Shown: positions 1 through 11,219, counted from the first letter of the stretch. The stretch: DNA of 64,000 bases from Pisolithus tinctorius (GCA_024663395.1 JANFAH010000114.1:1-64000); one strand, 5' to 3'. The notes: generated by a model from the sequence alone, not told the origin. Numbers and translations are program-made.

Positions 1-887
1 AGAATAAAACTAGAAGGGGGTGGGGGAATTTGAGTGAGAGCCACAGAATTTAATTCCAGAGGGATGTGGTCATGCAAGGGACAGCAAGGTGGGTATATGA
101 AATTCCAAGAAGACAATTTATGACTAGAAGAGTGTAATTGAGGTGAGGGGGATATGGGATAAGGTGTGCAGGATTGGGAGATGCAAGAGACATGAGGAAC
201 ACTAGAGATGCTGCAAATGCTGTAGACTCAATATATGCACTTAGACTTCTGAGAACTTCTTGAACTTGTGGAACACACACAGATGGCAACTCTAAAGGTG
301 GGTGGTATATTTCTGACATCATGGCAGAATTATATAGTACAAGGGAAGTAGGTATGAGTCAGAGTAAGGTGGGGCAGAAAAACTAAAAGACTGGAAAATA
401 AAGGAAAGGACATCAGACATCAGCAAATTACACATGCATGTGAAATAGTCCAGTGGGTAGTAGACAAGAGTAAAAACGGGACAATGGTAAGGGGTATCTT
501 CCAACAGAACAAGGGTATGTGTACAAGTGAGAGGGGGAAGCACAGGAGGGCAGAGCATACTGGCACAAAGTCCAGCTTGTGGAATTTAGGACAACAGGGG
601 AACTGGAGTTTTTTAGAGGCAAGTGGCATGGATGACTGGTGATGTGGCTGGGTGGTGGCATGGCTACTGAATTCTGGATGACTCTGAGTGAATGCAGAAT
701 TTCTGGATCAGCATATTGATGACTGGGTGACATGCTGAAGGTCAGTAGAAACTCTGAAGGCAACAGGGGTTGGGAGGAAACATGAGGACACAAGTGGGAA
801 AAATTCTGAATCAGGTTTGTTGCAGAGGCCTGTGGAACTTAGTGACAGATTCCTGTTCCAGCTTCAGGGAGTATACAGCTCCCTACA
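1..887 (-). mobile_element. 5' end of a decayed Ty3-like element (element X, copy 1), cut by window start
   Basis: This stretch is a direct repeat of 8354-9241, with mostly transition differences. Read on the minus strand, both copies begin with TGTAGGGAG (at 887 and 9241), as an LTR would, and run into the start of a gag-like reading frame. The frame's ATG at 8397 in the other copy is lost here (CAT to CAC near position 48, plus strand). The far end lies outside the window, so a full element and a remnant cannot be told apart. I see no intact long frame here; the short frames are shadows. Confidence 0.6.
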
Positions 888-1774
888 CCTCCTGGGGACT
901 TTGAATACTGACTGTCCTCAGTCAGACTGAACCAAGAGGCAACAGAGACAAGCATGGAATATTGGCAGGCATTATGTAACAATGATGGTGTGTGGTTGGA
1001 ATTCTGCCTTGTGCAGAGGGAAATTCCACATTGTATGAGATGGCCCTGTGGAATTTAAACATGCTCAGAAGGTGTCTCACTGCTTGTCAAACTTCCATCC
1101 CCCAGCTACACCCATATCCACTACCCAAGCCCATACCCAACCTTCACCATGCAAGCCTACTCAATCCACAACATGCAACCAGTTTGCAGCATGAGGGACC
1201 AGGCCATCACCTCACTGTCAGCAGCTCCAAGGCACATTAGGGTGCTAATCAACACAGTGCCATGGCCCAAAGAGAGCTTAGAGGCAATATACAAGTGGGT
1301 GGAGGACTGGAACCAGACCTGGGTGAGGGCACTAGAGACCCATGCAATGTGATGTGCTGACTGATCCCCAGGCTGGCATCTACTCATGGTGGAAGTATGT
1401 CAACAAGAACAAGATCTCCATCCCAAAGGTGTGTGACACCAACCTACATGACATGACCAAAGAATCTGTGATATGGCAGAATGAGGTGATCCCAGTGGCT
1501 ATAGCAACAGCAGATCTTTGGTGGCCAGAAGGGCAGCATAGATTCAACATCGATGACTTTTTCAAGGACTACCAGGAGTGGGTAGAGGAGAGAGCACAGT
1601 TGGAGGCTGAGAGGTTGGCCAAAGCACCATCCATGCACACCCAGGGCCAAACAGCAAGAGACAAGGGCCAAGACCATGCACCAGAAGACACTGAGGGGTA
1701 CATGGCAAGAGGAGGTGCATGCTCAGCAGGGGGGGGGCTCTGGTAGGGTGAGTAAGGGAAAAGGGAAACAGTGG
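888..1774 (+). pseudogene. 5' part of a coiled-coil / Zn2Cys6-like gene, interrupted by LTRs
   Basis: This looks like a eukaryotic gene remnant. The clearest coding piece is 1342-1746, with a Trp-rich segment (WWKYVNKNK) followed by a charged helix (EWVEERAQLEAERLAK). Upstream pieces at 992-1352 are in other frames and probably reflect introns or frameshifts. The gene is cut at 1774 by LTR-A and resumes at 5475, where the cysteine cluster lies. The charged helix followed by a cysteine pair is the same order as in the antisense genes of Ty3#1 and Ty3#2. It could be a host gene of a repeated fungal family or the accessory gene of another element. I do not know its function, and its start is unresolved. 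Confidence 0.45.
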
Positions 1775-3408
1775 TGTGAGTCAAAGTGTGGAAAGCTGGT
1801 ATAAACCAAACAAATCCAACACAAAAGACAAATGATGTGTGAGTGGTGGTTTGCCTCTGTGGAACCTGGAGTGCAGAAAAATCTAAATGTGGGGGGACTT
1901 CAAGTAGAGGTGCTCCTGGCGCAAGTTGTTGACAAGTTATGCAGGAGTAGACAAGCGAGTGATGACTGGATGAGGGATGCTGAACAGAGTGAAGGTGTTC
2001 AGCCAAAAGGACCTCTAGGATGATAGACTTTGATAAAATGTGCTCCTTGTGCAAGTCATTGACAAGTTATGCAGGAGTGGATGGATGACTAAGCAAACTT
2101 GCTGACTAAGTGTGGGGATAAAGTTTCAGATGAATGATGGAGGCAGATAGACCCCTTCATGGAACCTCAACTACCAATGATATGAATGAAGACAGATAGA
2201 CTCTTCCAAATGAGCCTCAACTTTGATGATGAGATATGCTGAGCTGAACTGACTTCTGAGTGACTTCTGATTGCTTCTGGGTAGCTAAGTACATGGGAGT
2301 TTATATACTGTGGGGGGGAGCACAGCTTGTGACAAACAAGGCACAAACACTTGGTAAGTAATGAGTAAGGACTGAGTAATCATGATGAGTAAGTGAGAAA
2401 TGAAAAGTAAGCAAGCAAAGAACATTGGTAAGTATTGGCAACAAATGAGTCAAGGACAGTCAAAATATCACAGAATGAGTCAAATGGAGTCAGAAACTGA
2501 GTAAGCACACTGATATCACATTAGGGGGTGGTGATGCAAGTCAGATCTTAGCAGAGACATCTCTAGATCCAAAGATGGCATGACAGATGGACAGTGTTGC
2601 CAAATAGGGAAGTATTAATTCCAGAATTGAAGGGCATGAGTCAGGTGTCAAAGGGGCTAGGGCATTGGGGGTCTGTGGGGCAATGGGAACATATGTGATT
2701 GCATCTCCCACCCTTTTGTCCTCTTAGCAAAGTTAACAAAAACTTCATGGATGGGGTTCTGATGGAGGAGAAGGAGGGACATCTTCTGCTGGATCTTGCA
2801 GTAAGAAGGCAAGATGCATGTCATACTCATCATGGATGTGATCAGGGAGGCTGGAGAACAGTAGATTATGCTGCAGCTGTCACAATGTGGGAAGAATGAT
2901 GGACAAGACTGGAATAAAGACAGCGCAGGGAGCAGGGAGGAACGATCCATATGCTTCATCAAGAGGGGAGACCAAAACGACCACATAAGACCTTTCTAAC
3001 CAAGTGACAGACCTGAGGCAACCAAAGAACATCCTTCTGGAAGTCATACTGACAAGGAGAACACACTGACCAAGCTGCATGGGACAGGATGGGGCTGACA
3101 ACAATGGGATGAACCAGGGGGCTTCAGGACAGAAGCTGGTGGGAACACCTGGCAGATATACATAGCCATTGTCTCTGGCAAATGAGACAAGCGAGATGAT
3201 TGATGAAGAGGTGGCCATGATTGATGGACTTAGTGAAATGAGCATCTGATGGATGGAGTGCTGTAGAAATGCATAGGATGTGAGGATCCTCTCCAAAACT
3301 GGAAGGAAAAATTGTGGGGCTGAGCACTTTAAGTGAGTGTGAGAACAGAGTCAATATCCTTGGAAATGGTGGAGATATGATGAAAACCGGAATGCCATAC
3401 ACAGGCGC
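1775..3408 (-). repeat. BIG-family solo LTR (LTR-A), antisense, first segment
   Basis: This is the reverse complement of the 1.85 kb BIG LTR, from its 3' end (plus-strand TGTGAGTCA at 1775) to within about 210 bp of its 5' end. It continues at 5262-5474 after the insertion of LTR-B. Together the parts make 1,847 bp, a complete LTR with no internal region, so it is a solo LTR. Flanking 4-mers are GTGG (1771-1774) and GCAG (5475-5478); both derive from GCGG by one CpG transition each. It interrupts the coiled-coil gene. Confidence 0.85.
2880..3218 (-). pseudogene. U3 ORF of LTR-A, truncated by CGA to TGA
   Basis: This copy of the LTR-embedded ORF starts with MATSSS at 3218 and is open for 112 codons instead of 159. 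The frame ends where the other copies read Leu-Arg-Gln: the CGA Arg codon is TGA here, a CpG transition. The amino-acid sequence up to that point matches the intact copies closely. Confidence 0.7.
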
Positions 3409-5257
3409 TGTCACACACCAAAGGTGTTGTGGACATGGTTACAGCTGACTCTGCCTAACTCATCAATGAGTTGTGCGCAATGCCCATGCATGCAGATGAA
3501 GACTAAAGGCCTCATGCATAGAAAGACTGTTGGATGTGAACAGTCATCCTTCACACAAGATCGAGTCATCAGTGCTAAAGAGAAAAGAGAAAGCGAGTTA
3601 AGCACGCATTAAAAGTTTTTAGTGACCATGTACAGCATTCTGGTTTTCGTCATATCTCTGCCATTTCCAACAATATCAACTCGGTTCGCACTCTCGCTTA
3701 AAGTGCTCAGCCCCACGATTCTTCCTTCCAAATTTGGAGAGGATCCTTGCACCCTACACATTTCTACAGCACTCCATCCATCAGACGCTCATTTCACTAA
3801 GTCCATCAATCATGGCCACCTCTTTGTCAATCATCTCACTTGTCTCATTTGCCAGAGACAATGGCTATGTATATCTGCCAGGTGTTCCCACCAGCTTCCG
3901 CCCTGAAGCCCCCTGGTTCATCCCGTCGTTGTCAGCCCCGTCCCATCCCATGCAGTTTGGTCAGCATGTTCTCCTTGTCAGTATGACTTCCAGAAGGACA
4001 TTCTTTGGTTGCCTCAGGTCTGTCACTTGGTTAGAAAGGTCTTATGTGGTTGTTTCAGTCTCCCCTCTTGATGAAGCATATGGATCTTTCCTCCCTGCTC
4101 CCTGCACCATCTTTATTCCAATCTCATCCATCATTCTTCCCGCATTGCAACAGCTGCAGTATAATCTACTGTCCTCCAGCCTCCCTGATCACATTCATGA
4201 CAAGTATGATGTGCATCTTGCCTTCTTACTGCAAGATCCAGCAGAAGATGTCCCCCCTTCTCCTCCTCCTCCATCAGAGCCCCATTCATGAAGTTTTTGT
4301 TAACTTCGCTGAGAGGATGAAAGGGTGGGAGATGCGATTGCATATGCTCCCATTGCCCCACAGACCCCCAATGCCCTAGCCCCCTTTGATGCCTGACTCA
4401 TGCCCTTCAATTCTGGAATTAATACTTCCCTATCTGGAAACACCGTCCATCTGTCATGCCATCTTTGGATCTAGAGATGTCTCCGCCGAGCTCTGACTTG
4501 CATCGCCACCCCCTAATGTGATATCAGTGTGCTTACTCAGTTTCTGACTCTATTTGACTCATTCTGTGATATTTTGACTATCCTTGACTCGTTCATTGCC
4601 AATACTTACCAATCCTCCTTGCTTGCTTACTTTTCATTTCTTGCTTACTCATCATGATTACTCAGTCCTTACTCATTACCTACCAAGTGTTTGTGCCGTG
4701 TTTGTCACAAGCTGTGCTCCCCCCATAGTATATAAACCCCCATGTACTTAGCTACCCAAGAAGAAATTCAGAAGTCACTCAGCAGTCAGTTCAGTGCCTA
4801 TCTCGTTGTTGACAGTTGAGGCTCCACAAAGGGGTCTATCTGTCATCATTTGTATACTTGGTAGTTGAGGCTCATTCGGAAGAGTCTATCTGCCTCCATC
4901 ATTTCATCTGAAGCTTTATCCCCACAGTTAGTCAGCAAGTTTGCTTAGTCACCCATCCACTCCTGCATAACTTGTCATTGACTTGCTCCAGGAGCATATC
5001 TTATCAAAGTCCTTCATCCCAAGTCCTTTCGGCTGAACACCTTCACTCTGTTCAGCATCCCCTATCCAATCGTCACTTACTTGTCTTCTCCTGCGTAACT
5101 TGTCGTCGACTTGCACTAGGAGCACCTGCCATCAAAGTTTCCCCCTCTTAGGTTTCTGCACTCCAGGTTCCGTGGAGGCACACCACCACTCGCACATTAT
5201 TTGTCTTTGGTGTTGGATTTGTTTGGTTTTCACCAGCATTCCACACTTTGACTCACA
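3409..5257 (+). repeat. BIG-family solo LTR (LTR-B), sense, inserted into LTR-A
   Basis: This is a complete 1,849 bp LTR running from TGTCACACAC to GACTCACA with no internal region. It lies inside the older antisense LTR-A. The 4-bp duplication is GCGC (3405-3408) on the left and GTGC (5258-5261) on the right, differing by one CpG transition. Removing LTR-B plus one duplication restores LTR-A without a gap. A TATA-like TATATAAA motif lies about 500 bp before the end. Confidence 0.9.
3812..4291 (+). CDS. U3 ORF, 159 aa, in LTR-B
   Basis: This is an intact ATG-to-stop copy of the LTR-embedded ORF, with the start in a good context (catATGGcc). The protein has conserved blocks GYVYLPG, PEAPWFIP, QLGQ(H)VLLVSMTSRRTFFG, LERSYVVVSVSP and YGSFLPAPC, and a proline-rich C-terminus. 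I recognise no domain, signal peptide or clear transmembrane segment. The frame lies in U3, upstream of the TATA box. I cannot say that it is expressed. Confidence 0.5.
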   Translation: MATSLSIISLVSFARDNGYVYLPGVPTSFRPEAPWFIPSLSAPSHPMQFGQHVLLVSMTSRRTFFGCLRSVTWLERSYVVVSVSPLDEAYGSFLPAPCTIFIPISSIILPALQQLQYNLLSSSLPDHIHDKYDVHLAFLLQDPAEDVPPSPPPPSEPHS

Positions 5258-5261
5258 GTGC

Positions 5262-5474
5262 TAAAAACCTTTAATGTGTGCTTAACTCACTTCCTCTTTT
5301 CTCTTTAGCACTGATGATTTGTTCTTGTGCGAAGGATGACTGTTAACATCCAGCAGTCTTTCTACGCATGAGGCCTTTAGTCTTCATCTGCATGCATGGG
5401 CATTATGCACAACTCATTGATGAGTTAGGCAGAGTCAGCTGTAACCATGTCCACAACACCTTTGGTGTGTGACA
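5262..5474 (-). repeat. LTR-A, second segment
   Basis: This is the remaining 213 bp of the antisense solo LTR, ending at GTGTGTGACA, the reverse complement of the LTR start. It joins exactly to 3408 when LTR-B and one 4-bp duplication are removed. Confidence 0.85.
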
Positions 5475-5925
5475 GCAGGTGCATTCCACATCCTTGACAA
5501 CCCCAAGCATGAATGCTGACTTCAATGAAAACTCCACAGGCCACCAGTGAGGAGGATGAGCTGGCTGACAATGTCAATGATGATGAGGGCAATGGTGAAG
5601 GCAAAGGTGAGCCAGGTTTTTCTGCAAAGGGACCTCATGCAGCTGGAGACAACGAGCCCTGCAAGACATGTGCCCAGGTGAACCTCATGTGTGTTGGGGA
5701 GCCAGAGTCATCCTGCAAACAGTGTAGCAAGGTGAAGGGCAAGTGCTTGCACTCTCATGGAGTAGGGAGAAAGGTGAGTACCATACAGGTGAAATTCTGC
5801 AAGGGAATGAGTTGACACCACCTTCAGTGAAAGAACTCTGGTACCATTGGGGAGGCAGGCCTGTCCCACGAATGAGTCAAATTGATTATGACCTTGAAGG
5901 TGGCCCCAGCAGACTCCACAACCAG
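5475..5925 (+). pseudogene. 3' part of the interrupted gene, with Zn2Cys6-like cluster
   Basis: The frame 5513-5815 encodes an acidic stretch (EEDELADNVNDDEGN) and then two C-x2-C-x6-C modules (CKTCAQVNLMC and CKQCSKVKGKC) 7 residues apart. This is the spacing of the fungal Zn2Cys6 binuclear cluster (C-x2-C-x6-C-x5-12-C-x2-C-x6-8-C). The basic residues sit in the second module, whereas classical factors have them in the first. The frame stops at 5815; 5816-5925 may hold further exon sequence in another frame, but I cannot prove it. It ends where LTR-C begins. Confidence 0.5.
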
Positions 5926-7151
5926 TGTCACACACCAAAGGTGTTTGGTGAGGTGGACATGGATGCAGCTGATGAATGGAGATGAAGACCATAGCCCTCA
6001 TGTGAAGAAGGACAGCCAGAAATGTCAGCAGTCATCCCTTGCACAAGAACAAGTTGTCAGTGCCAAAGAAAAAGGGAAGGAAGTGAGTTAAGTGCCAATA
6101 AAAGTTCTTAAGCACCTGTGTATGGCATTCCAGTTTTCAACATATCTCCACCAGTTTTGCAGATACCAACACCATTCCCACACTCGCTTATAGTGCTCAG
6201 CCACACGATCCTACCTTCCAAAATTGGAAAGGATTTGTGCACTCCACATGTTTCTACAGCACTCCCTCCAAAAGACACTCATTTTGCTAAATCTTCTGAT
6301 ATGGCTGCCTCCACATCAATCATTTTGCTTTTCCCCTTTGCTAGGGACCATGGCTATGTATATCTACCAGGAGTTCATACCAGCTTCCATCTTGAAGTGT
6401 CCTGGTACATCCCATCCTCATCTGCCCCCTCTCAGCCCATCCAGCTTGGACAGTGCATTCTTTTTGTCAGTATGACCTCTAGGCAGACATTCTTTGGTTG
6501 CCTCAGGTCTGTCATTCACTTAGAAAGGTCTTATGTGGTTGTTTCAGTCTCTCCAGTCCAAGAAGCATATGGATCCTTCCTCCCTGCTCCCTGCAATGTC
6601 TTCATACCAGTCTCATCCATCATTCTTCCAAAATTGCAACAGCTACAGTATAATCTACTGTTCTCCACTCTTCCTGATCACATCCATGATGAGTATGATG
6701 CACATCTTGCCTCTTTATTGCAAGATACAGCAGAAGATGCTCCCCCTTCATCCTCTCTTCCAACAGAGCCTCATTCATGAAGTTTTTACTTGCTTCACTG
6801 AGAGGACAGTAAGGGGGGGAAAGTTGCAATCCCCTATGCTCCTGTCACCCCACAGACCCCCAAAGCTTGACCCATGTTGACATCTGACTCGCCCTGTCTG
6901 CTTTTGGATGTACTATATCAGCATCAGATCAGCACTGCCTCTCTGTCATCCCACTTTGGCCTAGAAGCAATCTCTTCAAGATGTGACATGCACAGCCTCC
7001 CCCTAATGTGATTCTAGTGCACTTTCCCAGTTCCTGACATTATTTGACTCATACTTTGACATTCTGACTGTCTTTGACTCACCTATTGCCAATACTTACC
7101 AATCTTTTGACCTTGCTTACTGATTCTTCACTTTTTGGCTTACTTATCAAT
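5926..7151 (+). repeat. Diverged, truncated BIG-family LTR (LTR-C)
   Basis: It starts with TGTCACACACC and follows the BIG LTR for about 1.2 kb, with many more differences than any other copy, including non-CpG substitutions and small indels. Homology stops around 7151, before the TATA box and leader, where element X sequence begins. The left flank is CCAG, which could be a CpG-decayed CCGG. It represents an older or separate subfamily. Confidence 0.75.
6301..6780 (+). CDS. U3 ORF, 159 aa, diverged copy in LTR-C
   Basis: Despite many substitutions this copy keeps an ATG start, no internal stop and exactly 159 codons. Blocks such as GYVYLPG, FVSMTSRQTFFG and LERSYVVVSVSP are conserved, whereas surrounding LTR sequence has changed and gained indels. 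Keeping length and frame in the most diverged copy is the best hint that the ORF was under protein-level selection. Its function is unknown. Confidence 0.5.
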   Translation: MAASTSIILLFPFARDHGYVYLPGVHTSFHLEVSWYIPSSSAPSQPIQLGQCILFVSMTSRQTFFGCLRSVIHLERSYVVVSVSPVQEAYGSFLPAPCNVFIPVSSIILPKLQQLQYNLLFSTLPDHIHDEYDAHLASLLQDTAEDAPPSSSLPTEPHS

Positions 7152-9241
7152 AAATCTGGCTGAGGGAGGTTTCATTTGGCCCCACTGAGCAGGTAGTTGG
7201 CATGTTTATAGACTGTATCAAACTCCCATGGTTTGTCAATGTCATGATCTGTCAGAGAGTTGCAATTGCATGAGCAAGGAATTCTGAAACCTCAGGGGAA
7301 ACCCCTCAAGGAATTTCTTGTTGATGTAGTCCTCAGGGAGTTTCTTCTTCTTCTGGATGAGGCCAAGAATGCATCAGAATTCTCAGATGTATTTCCCAAG
7401 ATCTTCCAGCAATCCCATCAGTTTCTGAACTTGATGGTAGAGTAAGGTTTTGAGGTCAGCTTTAGTATAGTGATGATCTTTCACTGAGGCACCTGGATAG
7501 TAGTTCAGGAGTTCTTTGGAAAACACATCCCAGTCATTGAAGCCATTGGTTGCAGCATCTAAGGTGGACCAAAACTCCACCTCATTGTGGTCAGCATAAT
7601 GAATGACCCAGTGGATCTTATCTTTTCCAGAAGCAAGACCAGCATTGAGGCAGAGTTGTTCAATGTCTTCGAGGTAATGGGTGATATCTTCAGTATGCCC
7701 AGAAAACCTCAAGGCTTTGTTGGAACCCCTGAGCAGCATATCTTTTGCTCCAGACATTATGCAAGGTGGTGTGGGGATCTGGATTGGAATTCAAGAGAGT
7801 TGAGGCAAGAGTATTCTGTACAGGTACTTGAGTAGAAAGGGTGATAGCAGAATTTGCAATTAGGGAGTAGGAAGGAAGGAGGAGCTGTTTGGTGGCTAGT
7901 TCTGAATCACTGGATGGTGAGGATGATGAAGAGGTTAGTTCTGAGAGAGGCAAAAGTTCTTGACACTCAGCAGGAGGATCAAAGGGTTCATCAAAGTTGA
8001 AACCTCCTGGAAACACTGGGTAAGACTCTGGGGACTCTGGGCTCCAAAAGATCTCATCTAAACCAAGACCTGAGTCTGACAAGTGTGGCTCTGAAATATC
8101 TCTAGGATCAGCTACCAGGATTAAGATTTCTGATGAAGAAATAGATAGTCTGTGGAAGGGCTCTAGGAGCTCTTTGAGTTTGGTTCTTTGATGAGTGGGT
8201 TGTAAGGATCTCCTTTTCAGATCTACAGACCCCTCATGGTGGGCTCCAAAACATTGTGGGACATGACTTCTGGGAAGCATGCAACTAGAGGAAGGCTGAA
8301 GGGAGAATTCCCTAGGGATCATCCCAAGGGGTGCTGCATGGAAGGAGAAATTGAGAATAAAACTAGAAGGGGGTGGGGGAATTTGAGCAAGAGCCATGGA
8401 ATTTAATTCTGGAGGGATGTGGTCACACAAGGGACAGCAAGGTGGGTATATGAAATTCTGAGAAGACAATTTATGACTAGAAGAGTGTAATTGAGGCGAG
8501 GGGGATATGGGATAAGGTGTGCAGGATTGGGAGACACAAGAGACATGAGGAACACTAGAGACACTGTAAACACTGTAGACTCAATATACACACATAGACT
8601 TCTGAGAACTTCTCAAACTCGCAGAACACACACAGATGGCAACTCTAAAGGTGGGTGGTATATTTCCAACATCATGGCAGAATTATATAGTACAAGGGAA
8701 GTAGGTATGAGTCAGAGTAAGGTGGGGCAGAAAAACTAAAAGACTGGAAAATAAAGGAAAGGACATCAGACATCAGCAAATTACACATGCATGTGAAATA
8801 GTCCAGTGGGTAGTAGACAAGAGTAAAAACGGGACAATGGTAAGGGGTATCTTCCAACAGAACAAGGGTATGTGTACAAGTGAGAGGGGGAAGCACAGGA
8901 GGGCAGAGTGTACTGGCACAAAGTGCAGCTTGCAGAATTTAGGATGACAGGGGAAACTGGAGTTTTTTAGAGGCAACTGGCATGGATGACTGGTGATGTG
9001 GCTGGGTGGTGGCACAGCTACTGAATTCTGGATGACTCTGAGTGAATGCAGAATTTCTGGATCAGCATATTGATGACTGGGTGACATGCTGAAGGTCAGT
9101 AGAAACTCTGAAGGCAACAGGGGTTGGGAGGAAACATGAGGACACAAGTGGGAAAAATTCCAAATCAGGTCTGTCACAGAGGCCTGCAGAACTTAGTGAC
9201 AGATTCCTGTTCCAGCCTCAGGGAGTATATGGCTCCCTACA
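7152..9241 (-). mobile_element. 5' part of element X, copy 2 (Ty3-like)
   Basis: Read on the minus strand, it starts at 9241 (TGTAGGGAG), passes through a roughly 800 bp LTR/leader-like stretch shared with 1-887, and enters a gag gene. It ends at the junction with LTR-C near 7151, so pol and the 3' end are missing. I could not place the LTR/internal boundary or a primer binding site with confidence. Confidence 0.6.
7160..8397 (-). pseudogene. Ty3-like gag of element X
   Basis: The likely start is MALAQIPPPP at 8397. A Ser/Pro/acidic N-terminal half runs to about 7760. After one frameshift near 7755 comes a capsid-like domain (LRFSGHTEDITHYLEDIE, ELLNYYPGA, KADLKTL), resembling the capsid region of the BIG gag (ELFQGD, DLLKYFDAD). 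It continues in shifted frames with KPWEFDTVYKHANYLLSG to about 7160. At least two frameshifts and several stops make it non-functional. The capsid assignment rests on similarity to BIG and to Ty3-like gags in general. Confidence 0.55.
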
Positions 9242-9365
9242 CTGCACCTTTGCCCACTCCCACTTACATGTACCCTACAGTTCCCAGTATCAGTCCTTTT
9301 CTCCAAGTGTGTACTGCTATGATACATGAAGAAGTTATCAGTGTGTCCAATGTGCACTTGTAGTG
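9242..9365. other. Left flank of the copia element, no gene recognised
   Basis: This 124-bp segment lies between the start of element X copy 2 and the copia target duplication. Since the copia has matching duplications, it should be the continuation of the Plavaka-like fragment on the right flank (58826-59240). I could not confirm this from the translation. Confidence 0.3.
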
Positions 9366-9370
9366 CCCTT

Positions 9371-9582
9371 TGTTGGAACATGTGTCCCCTATGTTTATTT
9401 GCTTACAGTGTACAAGCTTACATAATAATTCTTCGCACTTAGGCAGTTAGTTTTTCCTCATGCACCTCAGTCCTCTTACCACAGAAGCCTGAGGTATGTT
9501 TACTATATTAACCCTACAGCTACCTTACTGATGTACTACCATAGACCTTCTTTACAGTCCTAATTTTGGCCTCCTCTTAAGA
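9371..9582 (+). repeat. copia 5' LTR
   Basis: 212 bp. It carries about 51 bp (after CCTGAG, near 9493-9543) absent from the 3' LTR. Directly downstream, GGTTATGAGCCCC is the likely primer binding site region. The 71 bp to 9653 is leader. Confidence 0.8.
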
Positions 9583-9653
9583 GGTTATGAGCCCCATGCA
9601 GCTCTAACCTTACAGTATCAATGAACTCAAAAGTGGTACCACCAAATAACTTA

Positions 9654-9772
9654 GAGCTAGTTTGGTAATGAAGTCCCACAAAGAATCCAGGTGAAAAAAC
9701 CAAAAAAAAAAGTCCCAGGCCTTCATGACATAAGCATACAGAGTTCAAGTGGAGCTCCAATTTAGGAGGAGA
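9654..9772 (+). repeat. Harbinger left TIR
   Basis: 119 bp beginning GAGCTAGTTTGGTAATGAAG. It matches the reverse complement of 13135-13253 with only about two differences, one of them at GTGGAGCTCC versus TTGGAGCCCC. Confidence 0.9.
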
Positions 9773-9806
9773 CATAGGCAATATCGATAACTGCAACACA
9801 ACTATC

Positions 9807-11219
9807 ATGACTGATGAGTCAGGCATAACTAGGAACCTGATGGGTGGGGATCCTCCTGATGCTGCAGACAACGAGACTAAGGAAAGGTGCATCAACATCA
9901 ATGATGACCACTATCGCCACCACAAACTCCTCATTCTTATCCTCATCCACCATCACCTCCAACTCTTATCCCTGCTACTCATGTTGGCAGATGCTCTACA
10001 GGCCATCATGGAAGCAATGTGGCATGCTGACCCAATCCCATACCACATGTCAATCCTGACTGGGAGTGGGTGGGTAGCTGAATTGTTGAATGGCCATCCC
10101 AAGCAAATTCATACAGAACTTGTAGTTCACAGGCATGTATTCAACATCTTATTGCAGGAGCTCCAACAGCATGGAATTGGTCCTTCCAAACACATCATGC
10201 TTGAAGAGCAACTTGCAATCTTTCTATATACCTCTGTCACCAGTTTGTCCATCAGACATGTAGGTGAACATTTTCAAAGGTCAAATGGTACAATCTCCAA
10301 GTCTTTGACTGTGCCATTTTTGGTGGATTAATTGTCATTCCAGGTACTTCAAAAAAATTCTGTTTGCATTCTCATCTCATGATATTTACAGCAAGTATGT
10401 ATGATTGCTGCACAGTGATGCCCCCATCCACCCAACTATTCATGATAACCCCAAATTTTTCCCTTTTTTCACTAACACTGTTGGTGCAATCAATGGGACA
10501 CACATCGCATGTGCTCCCAGTCCAGAGGAAAGGGATGCAATGCGAAATCACAAAGGTTTCACCTCCCAGAATTGCCTGCTCTGCTGTGATTTTGATATGC
10601 ACTTCACATATGTCCTTAGCAGGTGGGAGGGGCCTGTGGCCAACTCATCAGTCTATCACAATGCATGGCTGAGTGATCTCGCTATTCCAGACAGCAAGTA
10701 CTACCTTGCTGATGCAGGGTTCCCCAATTGCCCCCAACTCCTGACTCCATTCTGAGGGCAATGATACCATCTTGCAGAATGGGGCCATGCGCACATACAG
10801 TAAGTATTTCTATCAATGTTTTTATTTACTCATAATTCATTGGAATTTACAGACCAGTAAATGCCAAGGAATGCTACAACCTTTGCTATGTGCAGCTTTG
10901 AAACATGATCAAACAGATAATTGGAGTCATCAAACGTCACTTCCGAATTCTTGTCATGCCTCCAGAGTATGGCATGGATGTCCAGGCCCATATTCCTCCT
11001 GCTTTATGTTGTATTCACAACATCATCTGCATGTACGATCCATTGGAATTAGACAACATTGAAGGCTTTGTATCACCTCTGCCACCAGACAAGTCAGAGG
11101 AGGTGATTGTGATCAGTGTGATCACTGATGGCATTACAACTACCACAGAATGCCTTTGGATGTTGGAGAGGTGGGGTGCAATCATGCAAAACATTTGGAA
11201 TAGTTACATTGCCAAATGA
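9807..11219 (+). pseudogene. PIF/Harbinger DDE transposase (HARBI1-like), inactivated
   Basis: The family is recognisable from FQRSNGTISK, YFKKILFAFSS, GTHIAC, RNHKGFTSQN, WEGPVANSSV, LADAGFPN, LLTPF and GVIKRHFRIL. A 43-nt intron at 10301-10343 (GT to CAG) restores the join TISK/YFKK. A second intron starts with GTAAGT near 10799 and ends TTTACAG near 10850. The first catalytic Asp is Asn (AINGTHI), the second (LADAG) is intact, and the Glu expected in the NVIER-type motif is Lys (NMIKQ). Stops replace Arg after KYV, after LLTPF and after VQL. These are all consistent with CpG transitions. The transposase is therefore catalytically dead. Confidence 0.85.

Noticed and set aside
7383..8469. 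An intact host gene on the minus strand
   Set aside because: The frames join as a Ty3-like gag with capsid motifs and frameshifts and lie in a repeated element.
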